Source: Pseudomonas nitroreducens (GTDB taxonomy: Bacteria > Pseudomonadota > Gammaproteobacteria > Pseudomonadales > Pseudomonadaceae). From it: a stretch of DNA of 64,000 nt. Below the pieces are notes generated by a model, which was not told the DNA's origin, ran no database searches, and saw only the letters and a program-made list of their open reading frames with translations. Below are positions 1-8,669 of this stretch, piece by piece. The position numbers were made by a program, and so were the translations under genes. The DNA is taken from assembly GCF_014204515.1 (NCBI RefSeq), contig NZ_JACHLI010000018.1, forward strand, positions 73,737 through 137,736. The letters run 5' to 3'. Each line of letters begins with the position of its first letter. Position 1 is the first letter of the stretch.

Positions 1-1
1 C

Positions 2-154
2 CGCCGGTTCTACTACCACGGCATTCTCGTGTCCGGACTGCGCTTTGACCTGGGTGGCCTGCCGGTTGGCAGTGTGTCCCTTGAAGACAAAGCGTCTGCC
101 AGAGTTGGGCTGATCGAACGGGACAATCGGAAGGCGCGACAGCAACTCACATAA
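2..154 (+). CDS. C-terminal fragment of an unknown protein
   Basis: An open frame enters from the left edge and ends at TAA 152-154, giving 50 residues that finish RDNRKARQQLT. The start lies outside the window. The visible part has a Tyr/His-rich beginning (RRFYYHG) and a charged tail. It lies 22 bases before the Sir2 gene in the same direction, so the two may be cotranscribed. I do not recognise a family. Confidence 0.45.
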   Translation, partial: RRFYYHGILVSGLRFDLGGLPVGSVSLEDKASARVGLIERDNRKARQQLT

Positions 155-176
155 CCCTGAGGCACGAAGAACGCGC

Positions 177-1025
177 ATGAAACTGATGATGATTACCGGA
201 GCTGGCCTGAGTGTTGGGGCTGGCCTGTCGACCTACCGTGGCGAGGATGGCAGCTACACTGCTATCGAGAATGAGGTCGGCCGCCCTATCACTGAGCTGC
301 TGTCCAGGAGAACGCTTGAGCGTACACCCGAGGTCATCTGGCACTACTTGAAGGGCTTCATTGCCGGCTGCCGCGCTGCTGAGCCTTCGGCTGCCCACCA
401 CGCCATCAAGGTCATCCAGGAGAACTGCGAAAGTTTCCTGGAGATCACCCAGAACGTGGATGGCCTGTCCCGCGCCGCTAAGGTGCCGTCATCGAGCGTC
501 ATTGAGATCCATGGGTCGATTCACCGCTTCCGCTGCATGAAGTGCGGTGGAGAGTGCTTCCCTGCCCTGGGCGAGGACGATCCGATTCCGCCGCGCTGCT
601 ACGTGTGCATGCGGGAAGGAGGTGCGGTTATCCGCCCGGACATCGTGCTGTTCAGCGAGAACATTGACGCGCTCCAGCTTCAGGAAGCTGAACGGTTCGT
701 GTCCAATGACGCCCAAGCGCTGATCATCTGCGGAACCTCGATGATGTTCCCATACCTGGCTCGCCTCGTCGTACAGGCCTGCTGGAGGAACATCCCGATT
801 CTCTACGTCGATCCGCACGCCAGCTACGACTTGCCGGCGGTGATCGAAGAACTGGAATTCCGACGTCTGGGCTTCCAGGATCACCTCTGGGACTTCATCT
901 ACCTGATCAAGGAGACGGCCGACGTCGCCCTGCCTAAGATCGCCGAACTGGTGAGGTCTGGGTGCTGCGCTGAAGAGTTGAGGCTTCAGGCCATCAAGTG
1001 GGAGAGACCGGGTCTGGGCACCTGA
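177..1025 (+). CDS. Sir2-family NAD-dependent protein deacylase
   Basis: This 282-residue protein has the Sir2 signatures in order. The NAD-binding GAG...STYRG segment is at residues 8-22, TQNVDG at 91-96, the catalytic His112 is in IEIHG, and a zinc site is formed by Cys120, Cys123, Cys141 and Cys144. GTS at 186-188 contacts NAD in the family. Sir2 enzymes remove acyl groups from lysine using NAD; some relatives on mobile elements deplete NAD in phage defence, but no partner gene typical of such systems is visible here. The length fits a single catalytic domain without extensions. The SD site is weak, so Met4 or Met5 could also be the start. It is convergent with the lipoprotein gene downstream. 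Confidence 0.9.
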   Translation: MKLMMITGAGLSVGAGLSTYRGEDGSYTAIENEVGRPITELLSRRTLERTPEVIWHYLKGFIAGCRAAEPSAAHHAIKVIQENCESFLEITQNVDGLSRAAKVPSSSVIEIHGSIHRFRCMKCGGECFPALGEDDPIPPRCYVCMREGGAVIRPDIVLFSENIDALQLQEAERFVSNDAQALIICGTSMMFPYLARLVVQACWRNIPILYVDPHASYDLPAVIEELEFRRLGFQDHLWDFIYLIKETADVALPKIAELVRSGCCAEELRLQAIKWERPGLGT

Positions 1026-1041
1026 GTCTTCCCCAAAAAGA

Positions 1042-1062
1042 AACCCCCGCAATGCGGGGGTT
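1042..1062. terminator. Bidirectional intrinsic terminator
   Basis: A perfect inverted repeat AACCCCCGC / GCGGGGGTT with a 3-base loop lies between the convergent Sir2 and lipoprotein genes. T-rich sequence follows on the plus strand and an A-rich tract precedes it, so it can end transcripts from both sides. Confidence 0.8.
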
Positions 1063-1080
1063 CTTTGTTTCAGACCTGGA

Positions 1081-2013
1081 TCAGGCCTTGGCGTCTACGC
1101 TGAGGAGGATTTTGCCTTTCTCGTCGCCTTCACGGATCACCAGCTTGGTAATCTTGATCAGGCTGGTGCGGAAGCCATCACTGATCGATTCCTGGCCGGT
1201 CTGCAGGCTGTCGAGGTAGCCGAAAACGGTGATGTTCATCGGCTTGCGAGAGGAGATGAGCGCCTCGATCTCGCGGGCCTTGGCTTCGTCCTCAACGACC
1301 AGGGACTGGAACTGTTTGCCGTTGGTAAAGCTCAGGCTATAGCGGTTCGGTCTGCTCCAGGAGATCGAGCCACGAGTTTCCGGGCGGGTGATACTGCCAC
1401 GGATGAAGTTGTCTCGTTCCTGCTTCGTCATGTAGTGGTAGTCGTTGAACGCCGACAGCGGGAACGGGAACGCCTTGGTGGCGAAGTCGTAGCCCTTGAG
1501 GGTGGCCTGCGGCGGCAGGGTCACTTCTACGTAACGGATCTGCTTGCTGGCATCCAGGTGAGCCTGGTAGAGGGGCTCAATCTGCTTCGCGATGTCATGT
1601 TGCTTGAACTGGTCGGAGGTTTCACCGTACTTGCGCATGAGGGAATCGATGGCCTCATCGCCAGTGAGGAAGCCAGCGTTCGACAGTGAAATGCCGGAGC
1701 CCCAGCTGTCGATGAACTCGGGAACAGTGACGGGGGCGTCAGAGTGCGCGTTGTAGAGGTACGCCAGCTCGCTGCCGCCTTCGATCTTGGTGAAGTGGGT
1801 GTCAGCAGCCAGTGCAGGCGGGGCAGGGAGGATCTGGAAGGTAGGTGCGTTCGGATCGACTTTCGGCTTGGCCGGAGCTGCCGGCGCTGCTTGGGCGACC
1901 GCTTCGCTCTTCGAAGCTGCAGGGGATTTCCCGGCTTGCTTGTCGCTCTCGCCGCCGCAGCCGGTCAGGATGATTGCTGCTACTGCACCTGCCAGAAGTT
2001 GCTTGATTTGCAT
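1081..2013 (-). CDS. Predicted lipoprotein of unknown function
   Basis: The protein is 310 residues from the ATG at 2013, chosen because AAGGAA lies about 9 bases upstream and the signal peptide starts there; a longer frame to 2052 lacks these features. Residues 1-19 form a lipoprotein signal ending LTGC, so Cys19 should be lipidated. An Ala/Pro/Lys-rich linker follows (residues ~20-55) and then a folded domain without a motif I recognise. It is transcribed alone, with its own upstream region, and ends at the shared terminator. It should be tethered in the cell envelope; its partner is unknown. Confidence 0.75.
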   Translation of the reverse strand: MQIKQLLAGAVAAIILTGCGGESDKQAGKSPAASKSEAVAQAAPAAPAKPKVDPNAPTFQILPAPPALAADTHFTKIEGGSELAYLYNAHSDAPVTVPEFIDSWGSGISLSNAGFLTGDEAIDSLMRKYGETSDQFKQHDIAKQIEPLYQAHLDASKQIRYVEVTLPPQATLKGYDFATKAFPFPLSAFNDYHYMTKQERDNFIRGSITRPETRGSISWSRPNRYSLSFTNGKQFQSLVVEDEAKAREIEALISSRKPMNITVFGYLDSLQTGQESISDGFRTSLIKITKLVIREGDEKGKILLSVDAKA

Positions 2014-2318
2014 GGAGTCTATTCCTTGGCGTGACTGGGTTCGATCCGTCATAGAGGCACATGTGTGTCAAAGGGCCATCTATTCGGAAGATGTTACGAC
2101 TGGCGCGGCCAGTTGTCACGACCCTGCGGGTACGTGATTTCAGGCGATCCGAGTGCTGTTTCGGACTCAGCAGTACCAGATGGCACCCAAACCGCAGCAT
2201 GTGTGCATGTTGCGACTTGGAGGCGGCATTGAGTTCCGTCTTTGCAGCACTCAGAAATCCATTCGAGGGGCTGCAATATGTAGGTAAAAGAGGTGGTTGT
2301 CTAGCTGGAGATTCGTGC
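2014..2318. other. Gene-free stretch upstream of the lipoprotein gene
   Basis: About 300 bases without a convincing gene. It must hold the promoter of the leftward lipoprotein gene and the 3' end of the unknown gene beyond it. A short perfect inverted repeat ACTGGC-gcg-GCCAGT is at 2099-2113 and could be an operator or hairpin. I see no tRNA or strong terminator. Confidence 0.4.
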
Positions 2319-3881
2319 TCAGATTTCCATGGTGCTAAGCATGAATTTGGTCTGTTCGCGTTCCTTGCTCATCTCGAAGGCCTCATCCACACGGATGCCT
2401 AGCTCAATGGCTCTCAGCCTGCGTGCAGGCGTTCGCAAGGCCGACTTGATATCGGTTCTTTCGTGTTCGAGGACAGCTCTGAGCATGTACGATCCTTCCA
2501 GGACATCGTCCTTGCAGCCTGTCCTGAAATGCTGCGCGAGCAACGACTCAATGATGTCGGGTCTGCCCATGGCATGCGCCATGTTTACCCACTGATCGAG
2601 ATAGTCCCGTTTGGTGCCGAGGGCCGTATCATCTCCAATCTTGGCCCGGCAGAATCGGTCAAATGACGGCACTTCAGCATCAGCCCGGATGTAACCCTTC
2701 GGGAAGAACTCTTCGCAAAGGTGGAGGCTGACCGTCAGGGTGTCGAGGACATCACTGCCTTCCAGAGGCGAGAGGCCGTGCTCACGGAAAGCTGAACAGA
2801 GCTTTTCGACTACAGCTTTCAGCACCGGCAACTTGAGGTTGTCGGAAGTCTCCTCGGAGCCAACGTAGGCAGTAACCTCGGTGGCCAGGCAGTTCTTGAC
2901 CACCGCCCGGATTGCGGGCTCGTCCAGCCCTGCTTTCAGAAGATGGGGAACCAGCACGTGGGGCTCCCAGATCAGGTCTGCGCAGGCGCTGGAGATGAGC
3001 ATTGGCCAGCGGGTATTGGCCAACTGCGTGATAGCCTCAAGCTGTTCCTGCCTGTCGAAGCCCATCTCTTTCAAGTGTTGGATGACACTCTGCTTATGCC
3101 AGTCCCCGTCAGTGCCAAACGACAGATCAAGCTTGCCGCACAGTTGTACGATCTGTTTCAGGGCAGGCTTTGCAGTGGCGCGGTATTCCACCAGGTCGTC
3201 TTCGTCGAAAAGCAGGCTTGAGCAGAGCAAGTTCTTCACCGCAGTAAGCTGGAACTCCTGCGGGCATACACTGATCTCGTCCAGCCATTCCTTCACCAAT
3301 CTCACTCCGTGCCGCGAGGTGTAGATGAAGTGGGCCTGCGACTCAGTTGTGTTCGCGATTGCAGACATCAGTCTGGCGCCAGGGGCGTTCATGACTGAAG
3401 ACGCGTCTTTGAATCTGGGCTTTGCATAGGTGGGAAGAGCCAGCCACTGCTCGATCATGTCGTCCAGTGACCGAACCCTTTCGGCGAAACCGTCAGTATT
3501 CTCGGGATGCAGCGTTTCCCAGTACACGCACACGTCGCTCCCGATGAAGTTATGCGTGTGCTCTCCATACGCCACGTACATGAGGTCGATTGGATTGACA
3601 CCAATCTTGGTCAGATACCGGAGAAGGGCTGACCGACTGTAATCCTCAAGGGCGCGGTTCCTGGTGCTCTTACGAAGCTTCCTGACCAGTCTGTTGTTGA
3701 GCGAAGTCGCAAATGCAAAGACCAAGCTGTCGGGCCCATAGGTGAGGATTTCACCTTCTGGTGACACAGCCGGGGCCAGCTGCTCGTAGATCCCTTCAGG
3801 GCGTTTCACGTTGATATCGAAGGCGAACATGTCCTTCAAGATGATGTTCACCGCGTAATCGATTCGAGTGATCTTGCCCAT
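2319..3881 (-). CDS. Unknown protein, C-terminal T-x6-[LM][DE][IL] tag family, member 1
   Basis: A 520-residue protein, probably mostly helical, with no recognised domain, signal peptide or membrane segment. Its last twelve residues, EQTKFMLSTMEI, match the end of seven other proteins in this window: Thr at -10, hydrophobic residues at -7 and -6, Thr/Val at -4, Leu/Met at -3, acid at -2 and Ile/Leu at -1. The rest of the chain is not obviously alike, so the shared part is the tail. It is the only member left of the flagellar cluster and is transcribed leftward, away from the exported-protein gene at 3963-4520. The start at 3881 has only a weak SD. It appears to be cytoplasmic. Confidence 0.75.
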   Translation of the reverse strand: MGKITRIDYAVNIILKDMFAFDINVKRPEGIYEQLAPAVSPEGEILTYGPDSLVFAFATSLNNRLVRKLRKSTRNRALEDYSRSALLRYLTKIGVNPIDLMYVAYGEHTHNFIGSDVCVYWETLHPENTDGFAERVRSLDDMIEQWLALPTYAKPRFKDASSVMNAPGARLMSAIANTTESQAHFIYTSRHGVRLVKEWLDEISVCPQEFQLTAVKNLLCSSLLFDEDDLVEYRATAKPALKQIVQLCGKLDLSFGTDGDWHKQSVIQHLKEMGFDRQEQLEAITQLANTRWPMLISSACADLIWEPHVLVPHLLKAGLDEPAIRAVVKNCLATEVTAYVGSEETSDNLKLPVLKAVVEKLCSAFREHGLSPLEGSDVLDTLTVSLHLCEEFFPKGYIRADAEVPSFDRFCRAKIGDDTALGTKRDYLDQWVNMAHAMGRPDIIESLLAQHFRTGCKDDVLEGSYMLRAVLEHERTDIKSALRTPARRLRAIELGIRVDEAFEMSKEREQTKFMLSTMEI

Positions 3882-3932
3882 GGCCAGCCTGCAGATGGAG
3901 TTGTAGTACCAGGTTACGGGGGGAGAAACGAA

Positions 3933-3957
3933 GCGGGCTAGGATGAACCTAGCCCGC
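3933..3957 (-). terminator. Intrinsic terminator after the exported protein gene
   Basis: The inverted repeat GCGGGCTAGG ... CCTAGCCCGC lies just beyond the stop codon at 3963 and is followed on the minus strand by T-rich sequence. It ends the leftward gene 3963-4520 and possibly the flagellar operon feeding into it. Confidence 0.7.
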
Positions 3958-3962
3958 CTGGA

Positions 3963-4520
3963 TCATTTCTTCTGCTGCTGTGTCTCGGCTGCAGCATCCT
4001 GAGCGGCTATGTCATCAAGTGCCTTACGTTCCGCTTGTTCGGATTTTTCTGCCCTCCTGGTAAGTGATTCCAGAAGTGCCCTCTGCTTTCTGATCTTCCC
4101 TTCAATCTCCGCCTGGTTCGGAGAAACCGGTACTACTGAGGTAGTCACCTTGATCTGCTCGACCTTGCCGTTCGCCGAAATGTACTTGATCGTCTCGATG
4201 GCCGGAGTGGCGAAGGGCACGGTCTTACTGCCCTTATAGGGTGTGAGGGGGCTACATTTTTGACCGGGTTTGTCGGCACCACAGTATGTGATGCGCTGAT
4301 AGAAGAGGGCATCCTCATACGTGGCTCTGTGAAGCGCTGTTTGAAAGCCTACCGAGCCCCCTTCAAACTGAATGGACATGAAGTTTTCCATGTCCTCAGC
4401 TACCTGTACGGATGCCTCTGCGATGGGCTTTCCGTTGCGTTCGACCACGGTCTTGATCTGGACAGTTGCGGCCATCGACAGGCTGGGGACGAGCATCAGA
4501 GCAAGGAGTAGGCGCTTCAT
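3963..4520 (-). CDS. Exported protein of unknown function
   Basis: The 185-residue frame from ATG 4520 begins with a signal peptide (MKRLLLALMLVPSLSMAA). The C-terminal third (residues ~125-180) is a charged, Lys/Glu/Gln-rich coiled-coil-like stretch ending in QQQKK. Two Cys (in ITYC and GQKC) could form a periplasmic disulfide. A start 12 codons further upstream is open but would precede the signal peptide. It lies 7 bases after fliR and may be read from the end of the flagellar operon; a link to motility is inference only. Confidence 0.7.
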   Translation of the reverse strand: MKRLLLALMLVPSLSMAATVQIKTVVERNGKPIAEASVQVAEDMENFMSIQFEGGSVGFQTALHRATYEDALFYQRITYCGADKPGQKCSPLTPYKGSKTVPFATPAIETIKYISANGKVEQIKVTTSVVPVSPNQAEIEGKIRKQRALLESLTRRAEKSEQAERKALDDIAAQDAAAETQQQKK

Positions 4521-4527
4521 CAGGATC

Positions 4528-5319
4528 TCACTGAGGGGTGGGTGCAAGGGAATCAATGATTTGGTTGGTGAACACGAAGCCCTGCTGGAAGATGTCAGCC
4601 AGGAAGCGGTCGTAGTTCATGAGCAGGACGGTAAGCAGCAACAAGCCGGCGCCCAGCGTCACCGGGAAGCCAATCGAGAAGACCGAGAGCTGCTGGGCCG
4701 TTCGGTTCAGGATGCCCATGGCCAGGTTGATGATCAGGAGTGTGATCACCACTGGGAGGCTAAGCAGCAGGCCTGACGCGAAGATGGTGGCAGCATGCAG
4801 AGCTAGGGCTTTGCCGAGATCTAGGTCTAGGGCACTGCCAGGCGGCAGCGCCCTGAAGGACTCGACGATGATCTGGATGAGCACCAGGTGCGCATTCAAG
4901 GCCAGGAACATCAGTAGGGCGCCCATGTAGAGGAAGCGACCCAGAACACTGCTCTGGCTCCCCGTATCTGGGGCGTAGACCATGGCCATGCTCAGGCCCA
5001 TCTGCATGCTGATCATCTCGCCGGCCGCCTGGATGCCCGCCAGTGTCATCTTCATCACCATACCGATGGCGATTCCGATGGCGATTTCGGTCACGATGAT
5101 GAGCAGGCCTGCCCAGGATGCCACGGGCAAATTGACCGGGTTGTTGATCAGGGGGCCGGCAACGACCGCTAGAACAGCCGCCAGGCCGATTTTGGCCCTG
5201 GTTGGCACCGAGCTATGCCCGAACACCGGGCACGCCATGATGAAGCCACTGAGACGGCAGAAGGGCCAGAAGAAGATGACCAGCCAAGCATTGAGCTGGT
5301 CGTAAGTGATCTCGATCAT
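4528..5319 (-). CDS. fliR: Flagellar export gate protein FliR
   Basis: At 263 residues it has the family length and five to six hydrophobic segments. It starts MIEITYDQLNAWLV, typical of FliR. With FliP and FliQ it forms the inner-membrane export gate through which rod, hook and filament subunits leave the cytoplasm. Its start overlaps the end of fliQ by 4 bases (ATGA), indicating translational coupling. It is the last flagellar gene of the leftward operon. Confidence 0.95.
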   Translation of the reverse strand: MIEITYDQLNAWLVIFFWPFCRLSGFIMACPVFGHSSVPTRAKIGLAAVLAVVAGPLINNPVNLPVASWAGLLIIVTEIAIGIAIGMVMKMTLAGIQAAGEMISMQMGLSMAMVYAPDTGSQSSVLGRFLYMGALLMFLALNAHLVLIQIIVESFRALPPGSALDLDLGKALALHAATIFASGLLLSLPVVITLLIINLAMGILNRTAQQLSVFSIGFPVTLGAGLLLLTVLLMNYDRFLADIFQQGFVFTNQIIDSLAPTPQ

Positions 5320-5588
5320 CCGCCGATCATGCTCGGGAGGCTCATGTACAGCTCCCGCATGTAGGTGACCATGGTGCCAATCAAGTAGTGGCCGCAGACC
5401 ACCAGGACGATGAGCAGGCAGACCAGTTTGGGAATGAACGAGAGGGTCATCTCGTTAATCTGGGTCGCTGACTGCAGCATGCTGACGAGCAGACCCACTA
5501 CCAGGATCACCGCCAGAGCTGGCGCGGCGAGTTTCACGGCGACGACGATGCCGCCGTTCATGAGGGACATGACCATTTCAGGAGTCAT
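5316..5588 (-). CDS. fliQ: Flagellar export gate protein FliQ
   Basis: A 90-residue protein with the two-helix membrane hairpin of FliQ and the family start MTPEMVMSLMNGG. It packs around FliP in the export gate. It lies between fliP (10-base gap) and fliR (4-base overlap), the standard order. Confidence 0.95.
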   Translation of the reverse strand: MTPEMVMSLMNGGIVVAVKLAAPALAVILVVGLLVSMLQSATQINEMTLSFIPKLVCLLIVLVVCGHYLIGTMVTYMRELYMSLPSMIGG

Positions 5589-5598
5589 AGGGCGATCC

Positions 5599-6366
5599 TC
5601 AGGTGAAGAAGCTTTCGGCGAGCGAGCTGATCAGCAGTCCCCAGCCATCGGCCAGGACGAACAGCATGATCTTGAATGGCAGTGAGACGGTTGCCGGCGG
5701 CACCATCATCATGCCCAGCGCCATCAACACGCTCGCGATGACCAGGTCGATGATCAGGAACGGGATGAAGATGGTGAAACCGATCTGGAAGGCCGTCTTC
5801 AGCTCGCTAATCACGAAGGAGGGGAGCAGGATCATGAAGGGGACATCCTGCGGCGTCTGAAAATCATCAGCTTTGGCAATTTTTGCCAAAAGGGCGATGT
5901 CAGTCTCCCTGGTCTGCTTGAGCATGAACTCTTTCACGGGGACGCTGGCGCGGTCGAGGAACTGATTGAAGGAGATCTTGTTCTCTTGCAGAGGTTGCCA
6001 GGCGTCCTGGTTAACCTTGTTCAGTACCGGCGACATGACGAATAGCGTCAGGAACAGGGAGATACCGATGATCACCTGGTTCGGGGGCGTTGTGGTCAAT
6101 CCGAGCGCCTGGCGCAACAGGCCCAGGACAATCACGATGCGCAGGAAGCCCGTCATCATGAGCAGAATGGTCGGGAGCAGGGTCATGAAGGAGAGCATGA
6201 CCAGCGTCTCGACGCTGAGAGACCACTTCTGGCCGCCGCCGGCTACCGGGGTTGTTGTGATTGCATCGATGCCGGCGGCACCAGCGCTGGAGGTCAGCAG
6301 TAGTGTGCTGATGGCGAGCAGGGGGATGGCGCAGGCTTTCAGGGCCTGCGCAAAGCGATGCCGCAT
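5599..6366 (-). CDS. fliP: Flagellar export gate protein FliP
   Basis: The protein is 255 residues with a cleavable signal peptide (residues ~1-30), as usual for FliP. Conserved segments are visible: GFLRIVIVLGLLRQALG, TPPNQVIIG and the C-terminal FKIMLFVLADGW. Five copies form the core of the export pore. The gene order fliO-P-Q-R is preserved, which supports the assignment of the small upstream gene as fliO. Confidence 0.96.
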   Translation of the reverse strand: MRHRFAQALKACAIPLLAISTLLLTSSAGAAGIDAITTTPVAGGGQKWSLSVETLVMLSFMTLLPTILLMMTGFLRIVIVLGLLRQALGLTTTPPNQVIIGISLFLTLFVMSPVLNKVNQDAWQPLQENKISFNQFLDRASVPVKEFMLKQTRETDIALLAKIAKADDFQTPQDVPFMILLPSFVISELKTAFQIGFTIFIPFLIIDLVIASVLMALGMMMVPPATVSLPFKIMLFVLADGWGLLISSLAESFFT

Positions 6367-6400
6367 GACAGTTCCTCTGTGTAGCGTCGTTCTGAGGGAT

Positions 6401-6661
6401 TCAGGCTTTCTGGGTGCAGGGCCTGGTGTGGATCACATCGATTCGCTCGGCCGACCTCGCGAGCACCACTTCCACATCACCGAGGTCGACTGTGATCAGC
6501 TGCTCTGAGTCGGTTATTGGCGTGACGCTTTTGACTTGAGGTTGAGCAATGCCTTGAACCTTTGGTGCAGTGCAGGCGCAGTGCAGCTCGAAGCAGATGA
6601 CGACGGCGAACAACAAGAGCAGGAGGCAAAACACCAATTGGTAATCCGGCAGCATACTCAC
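6401..6661 (-). CDS. fliO: FliO-like export assembly protein (short)
   Basis: This 86-residue protein has one N-terminal membrane helix (residues ~8-27) followed by a small basic/acidic cytoplasmic domain containing VDLGDVEVVLARS. FliO proteins are poorly conserved and help assemble the FliP ring. The call rests on the topology and on its place between fliN and fliP. It is at the short end for the family. Met3 is an alternative start. Confidence 0.75.
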   Translation of the reverse strand: MSMLPDYQLVFCLLLLLFAVVICFELHCACTAPKVQGIAQPQVKSVTPITDSEQLITVDLGDVEVVLARSAERIDVIHTRPCTQKA

Positions 6662-6711
6662 CTCAAGAGAATCGGGGCCGAAGCCCCGATTTCTGGTAGC
6701 ACCCCGAGGGG

Positions 6712-7089
6712 TTACTCCATCAGCGCGGCGTTGTCGAAGTTCACTTCGATGATGCGGATGCCGAACTTGTCCTGGAGGTTCACGACTTCACCCTTGGCCA
6801 CCGGGTTGCCGTTGACCTTGATGTCCAGGGACTCGCCGATGAGCTTGTCCAGCTCGACAACGGAGCCTTGCTTGAGGTGGAGGAGGTCAGCGACCTTCAT
6901 CATGGTGCGGCCAAGTTCTACCTCGAGCGTTACCGGCACGCGGCCCAGGGCTTCCAGGCTGCGAGGGGTGGAAGCACGCTCGACCACGCGGTTGTCGTCC
7001 ACGAGCGGTTTGAATCCGCTGGCATCGTCCGAGCCCAGAGCGTTCGCCCAGAGATCTCCGCCTTCGCCGGTCTGTTGTTTGTCACTCAT
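6712..7089 (-). CDS. fliN: Flagellar motor switch protein FliN
   Basis: Taking ATG 7089 gives 126 residues; the open frame runs further upstream, but that part overlaps fliM. Residues ~55-122 are a SpoA/FliN domain (VPVTLEVELGR ... LLHLKQGSVVELDK), which builds the lower C-ring. The gene overlaps the end of fliM by 8 bases, so translation is coupled. The acidic, variable N-terminus is normal. Confidence 0.96.
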   Translation of the reverse strand: MSDKQQTGEGGDLWANALGSDDASGFKPLVDDNRVVERASTPRSLEALGRVPVTLEVELGRTMMKVADLLHLKQGSVVELDKLIGESLDIKVNGNPVAKGEVVNLQDKFGIRIIEVNFDNAALME

Positions 7090-8107
7090 CTGGTTGATCC
7101 TCGGATTTAACGGTTTGGGCGGCTTTGAGCTTTGCGACGGCCTCCGCAACGGAGTGGTCGTACAGCTTGTTCACGTGCAGCGAAACCTTGTTCCGGCTTG
7201 CGACAGGACGCCCGGTGAACAAGGGGACGTTCTCGGCGGTGGCGGTAAGCTCGATGGGCTCATCAAGCTCCAGGATGTCGCCGGGCTGCAGTGAGGCCAG
7301 CTTCGCTAGAGAGCTTGCAATATATCCATAATTGACGCTCACCTCAACGCCGGTACGGTTCAGCCCGGTGCGCAGGCTAGAGCTCCATTGTTCCGGGTTG
7401 CTGTCTTCGTGATCGACCTGGATGTTTGTCATCTCGCTCTTGATGAGGCTCAAGGGCGTATAGGGCAGGGCGATGCCGAATGTGGCGCGCAGCTGCTGGC
7501 CCTGAACGATTCCGAAGTCCACTTCGAAGATGGTATTCACGACCACTTCGTTCGGGGAGTTCGTGATGTTGGTGAACTTGGGCAGAATGTCGTTGCGCAG
7601 GTACTCGGTCTCAACCGGGTACACAGCACTCCAGGCACCTTCGTAGGCCTTGAGTGCAGACTCGGTCATCGCCTTAATGATCTCGTTCTCGAGCACGGTG
7701 AACTCGCGCTTTCGCTCGATGTTCCCGATCCTGCCGGTTCCGCCGTACATGATGTCCATGGACATCAGCACGAACTCAGGGGAGAGCAGTAGGATGGCGT
7801 TCCCTTTCAGGGGGCGCATGGTGAAGACGTTGTAGCTCATGAGCGACGGCTGTGAGCTGTCGAACTGGCTGTAAGTATCGTACCTCACACCTTCGCAGAT
7901 GATGTCTGCGTTTCGGCGGATCAGGCCGAACATGACGGTACGGAAGTCTCGGCAGAACTTCTCGTTGATGAGATCCAGCGCCATGAGGCGCTGGTTCACC
8001 ACCTGGGTCTGGGACGCCGGGTCGTACAGATGGACTTGGTCGGGCCCAAGCTCTTCGATCAGAGCCTGGAACTCGTCCCCGTTCATGATTTTTTTGCGTG
8101 GGTTCAC
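7082..8107 (-). CDS. fliM: Flagellar motor switch protein FliM
   Basis: FliM (341 residues from GTG 8107) has the middle CheC-like domain (residues ~45-235, with MYGGTGR) and a C-terminal SpoA domain. It forms the C-ring wall and receives phospho-CheY. The CheY-binding start is divergent: the usual LSQDEIDALL becomes IMNGDEFQALIE at residues 7-18. The GTG start overlaps the fliL stop (GTGA); ATG 8086 is an alternative that would trim the peptide. Neither has a good SD, so coupling to fliL translation is likely. Confidence 0.95.
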   Translation of the reverse strand: MNPRKKIMNGDEFQALIEELGPDQVHLYDPASQTQVVNQRLMALDLINEKFCRDFRTVMFGLIRRNADIICEGVRYDTYSQFDSSQPSLMSYNVFTMRPLKGNAILLLSPEFVLMSMDIMYGGTGRIGNIERKREFTVLENEIIKAMTESALKAYEGAWSAVYPVETEYLRNDILPKFTNITNSPNEVVVNTIFEVDFGIVQGQQLRATFGIALPYTPLSLIKSEMTNIQVDHEDSNPEQWSSSLRTGLNRTGVEVSVNYGYIASSLAKLASLQPGDILELDEPIELTATAENVPLFTGRPVASRNKVSLHVNKLYDHSVAEAVAKLKAAQTVKSEDQPDE

Positions 8108-8601
8108 TGGATAACGAACTCGTTGAACAGGAGGTCGGTAACCTTCAGCACCGGTTGAGGCTTGGTGAAAGGCTCTTTGAGCATGTTCATGATGGTCTCT
8201 TTCAGCTTGTCCTTGCCCTCACGGGTGCGCAGCACCTCGGGGTCTTGGTCGGCCATGATCATGAGCAGGCGGCTGCGCAGTTCGGGCATGTGAGTGCGCA
8301 GGAATTCGGCGGTCTCGTTGTCCTCAACGCGGAAGGACAGGCCGGAGTAGATCAGGTTCTTGGTGAACCCGCCCATCGGGCGCGGCGACTGGATGTTGAC
8401 CGTGAACGGGGCGATGGTCACGTAGATCGGTGCCGGCGCAACGATAGGGGCCTCTTCGACAGGCTTGTTCGGATCGATGCTGATCACGCCAGTCTTCAGG
8501 CAGTACACCGCTGCAACGATCAGGAGAGCACAGCCACCGATGCTGACTGCGGCGGTCTTTACCATGCCGTTCCCGGCGGGCTTTTGTTCTACTTCGCTCA
8601 T
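8104..8601 (-). CDS. fliL: Flagellar basal body-associated protein FliL
   Basis: A 165-residue protein with a single membrane helix (residues ~16-38) and a periplasmic domain containing YVTIAPFTVNIQ, the FliL hallmark. FliL surrounds the stator and supports torque under load. Its stop overlaps the fliM start. It lies between fliK and fliM as in many flagellar operons. Confidence 0.95.
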   Translation of the reverse strand: MSEVEQKPAGNGMVKTAAVSIGGCALLIVAAVYCLKTGVISIDPNKPVEEAPIVAPAPIYVTIAPFTVNIQSPRPMGGFTKNLIYSGLSFRVEDNETAEFLRTHMPELRSRLLMIMADQDPEVLRTREGKDKLKETIMNMLKEPFTKPQPVLKVTDLLFNEFVIQ

Positions 8602-8669
8602 GCCTCAAAATCCTCAATATGTTCATAAAAGAGATCCTAGAAGGCACTCCTGTCGCCCTCGATCTAGCT

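Noticed and set aside
177..1025. Sir2 gene as part of a known anti-phage system (Thoeris, DSR, pAgo-associated)
   Set aside because: The neighbours lack TIR, HerA, Argonaute or tail-binding partners, and the protein is only a single Sir2 domain.
489..1052. Long minus-strand frame opposite the Sir2 gene
   Set aside because: A shadow of the high-GC Sir2 coding frame; no start site, and the protein lacks any plausible pattern.
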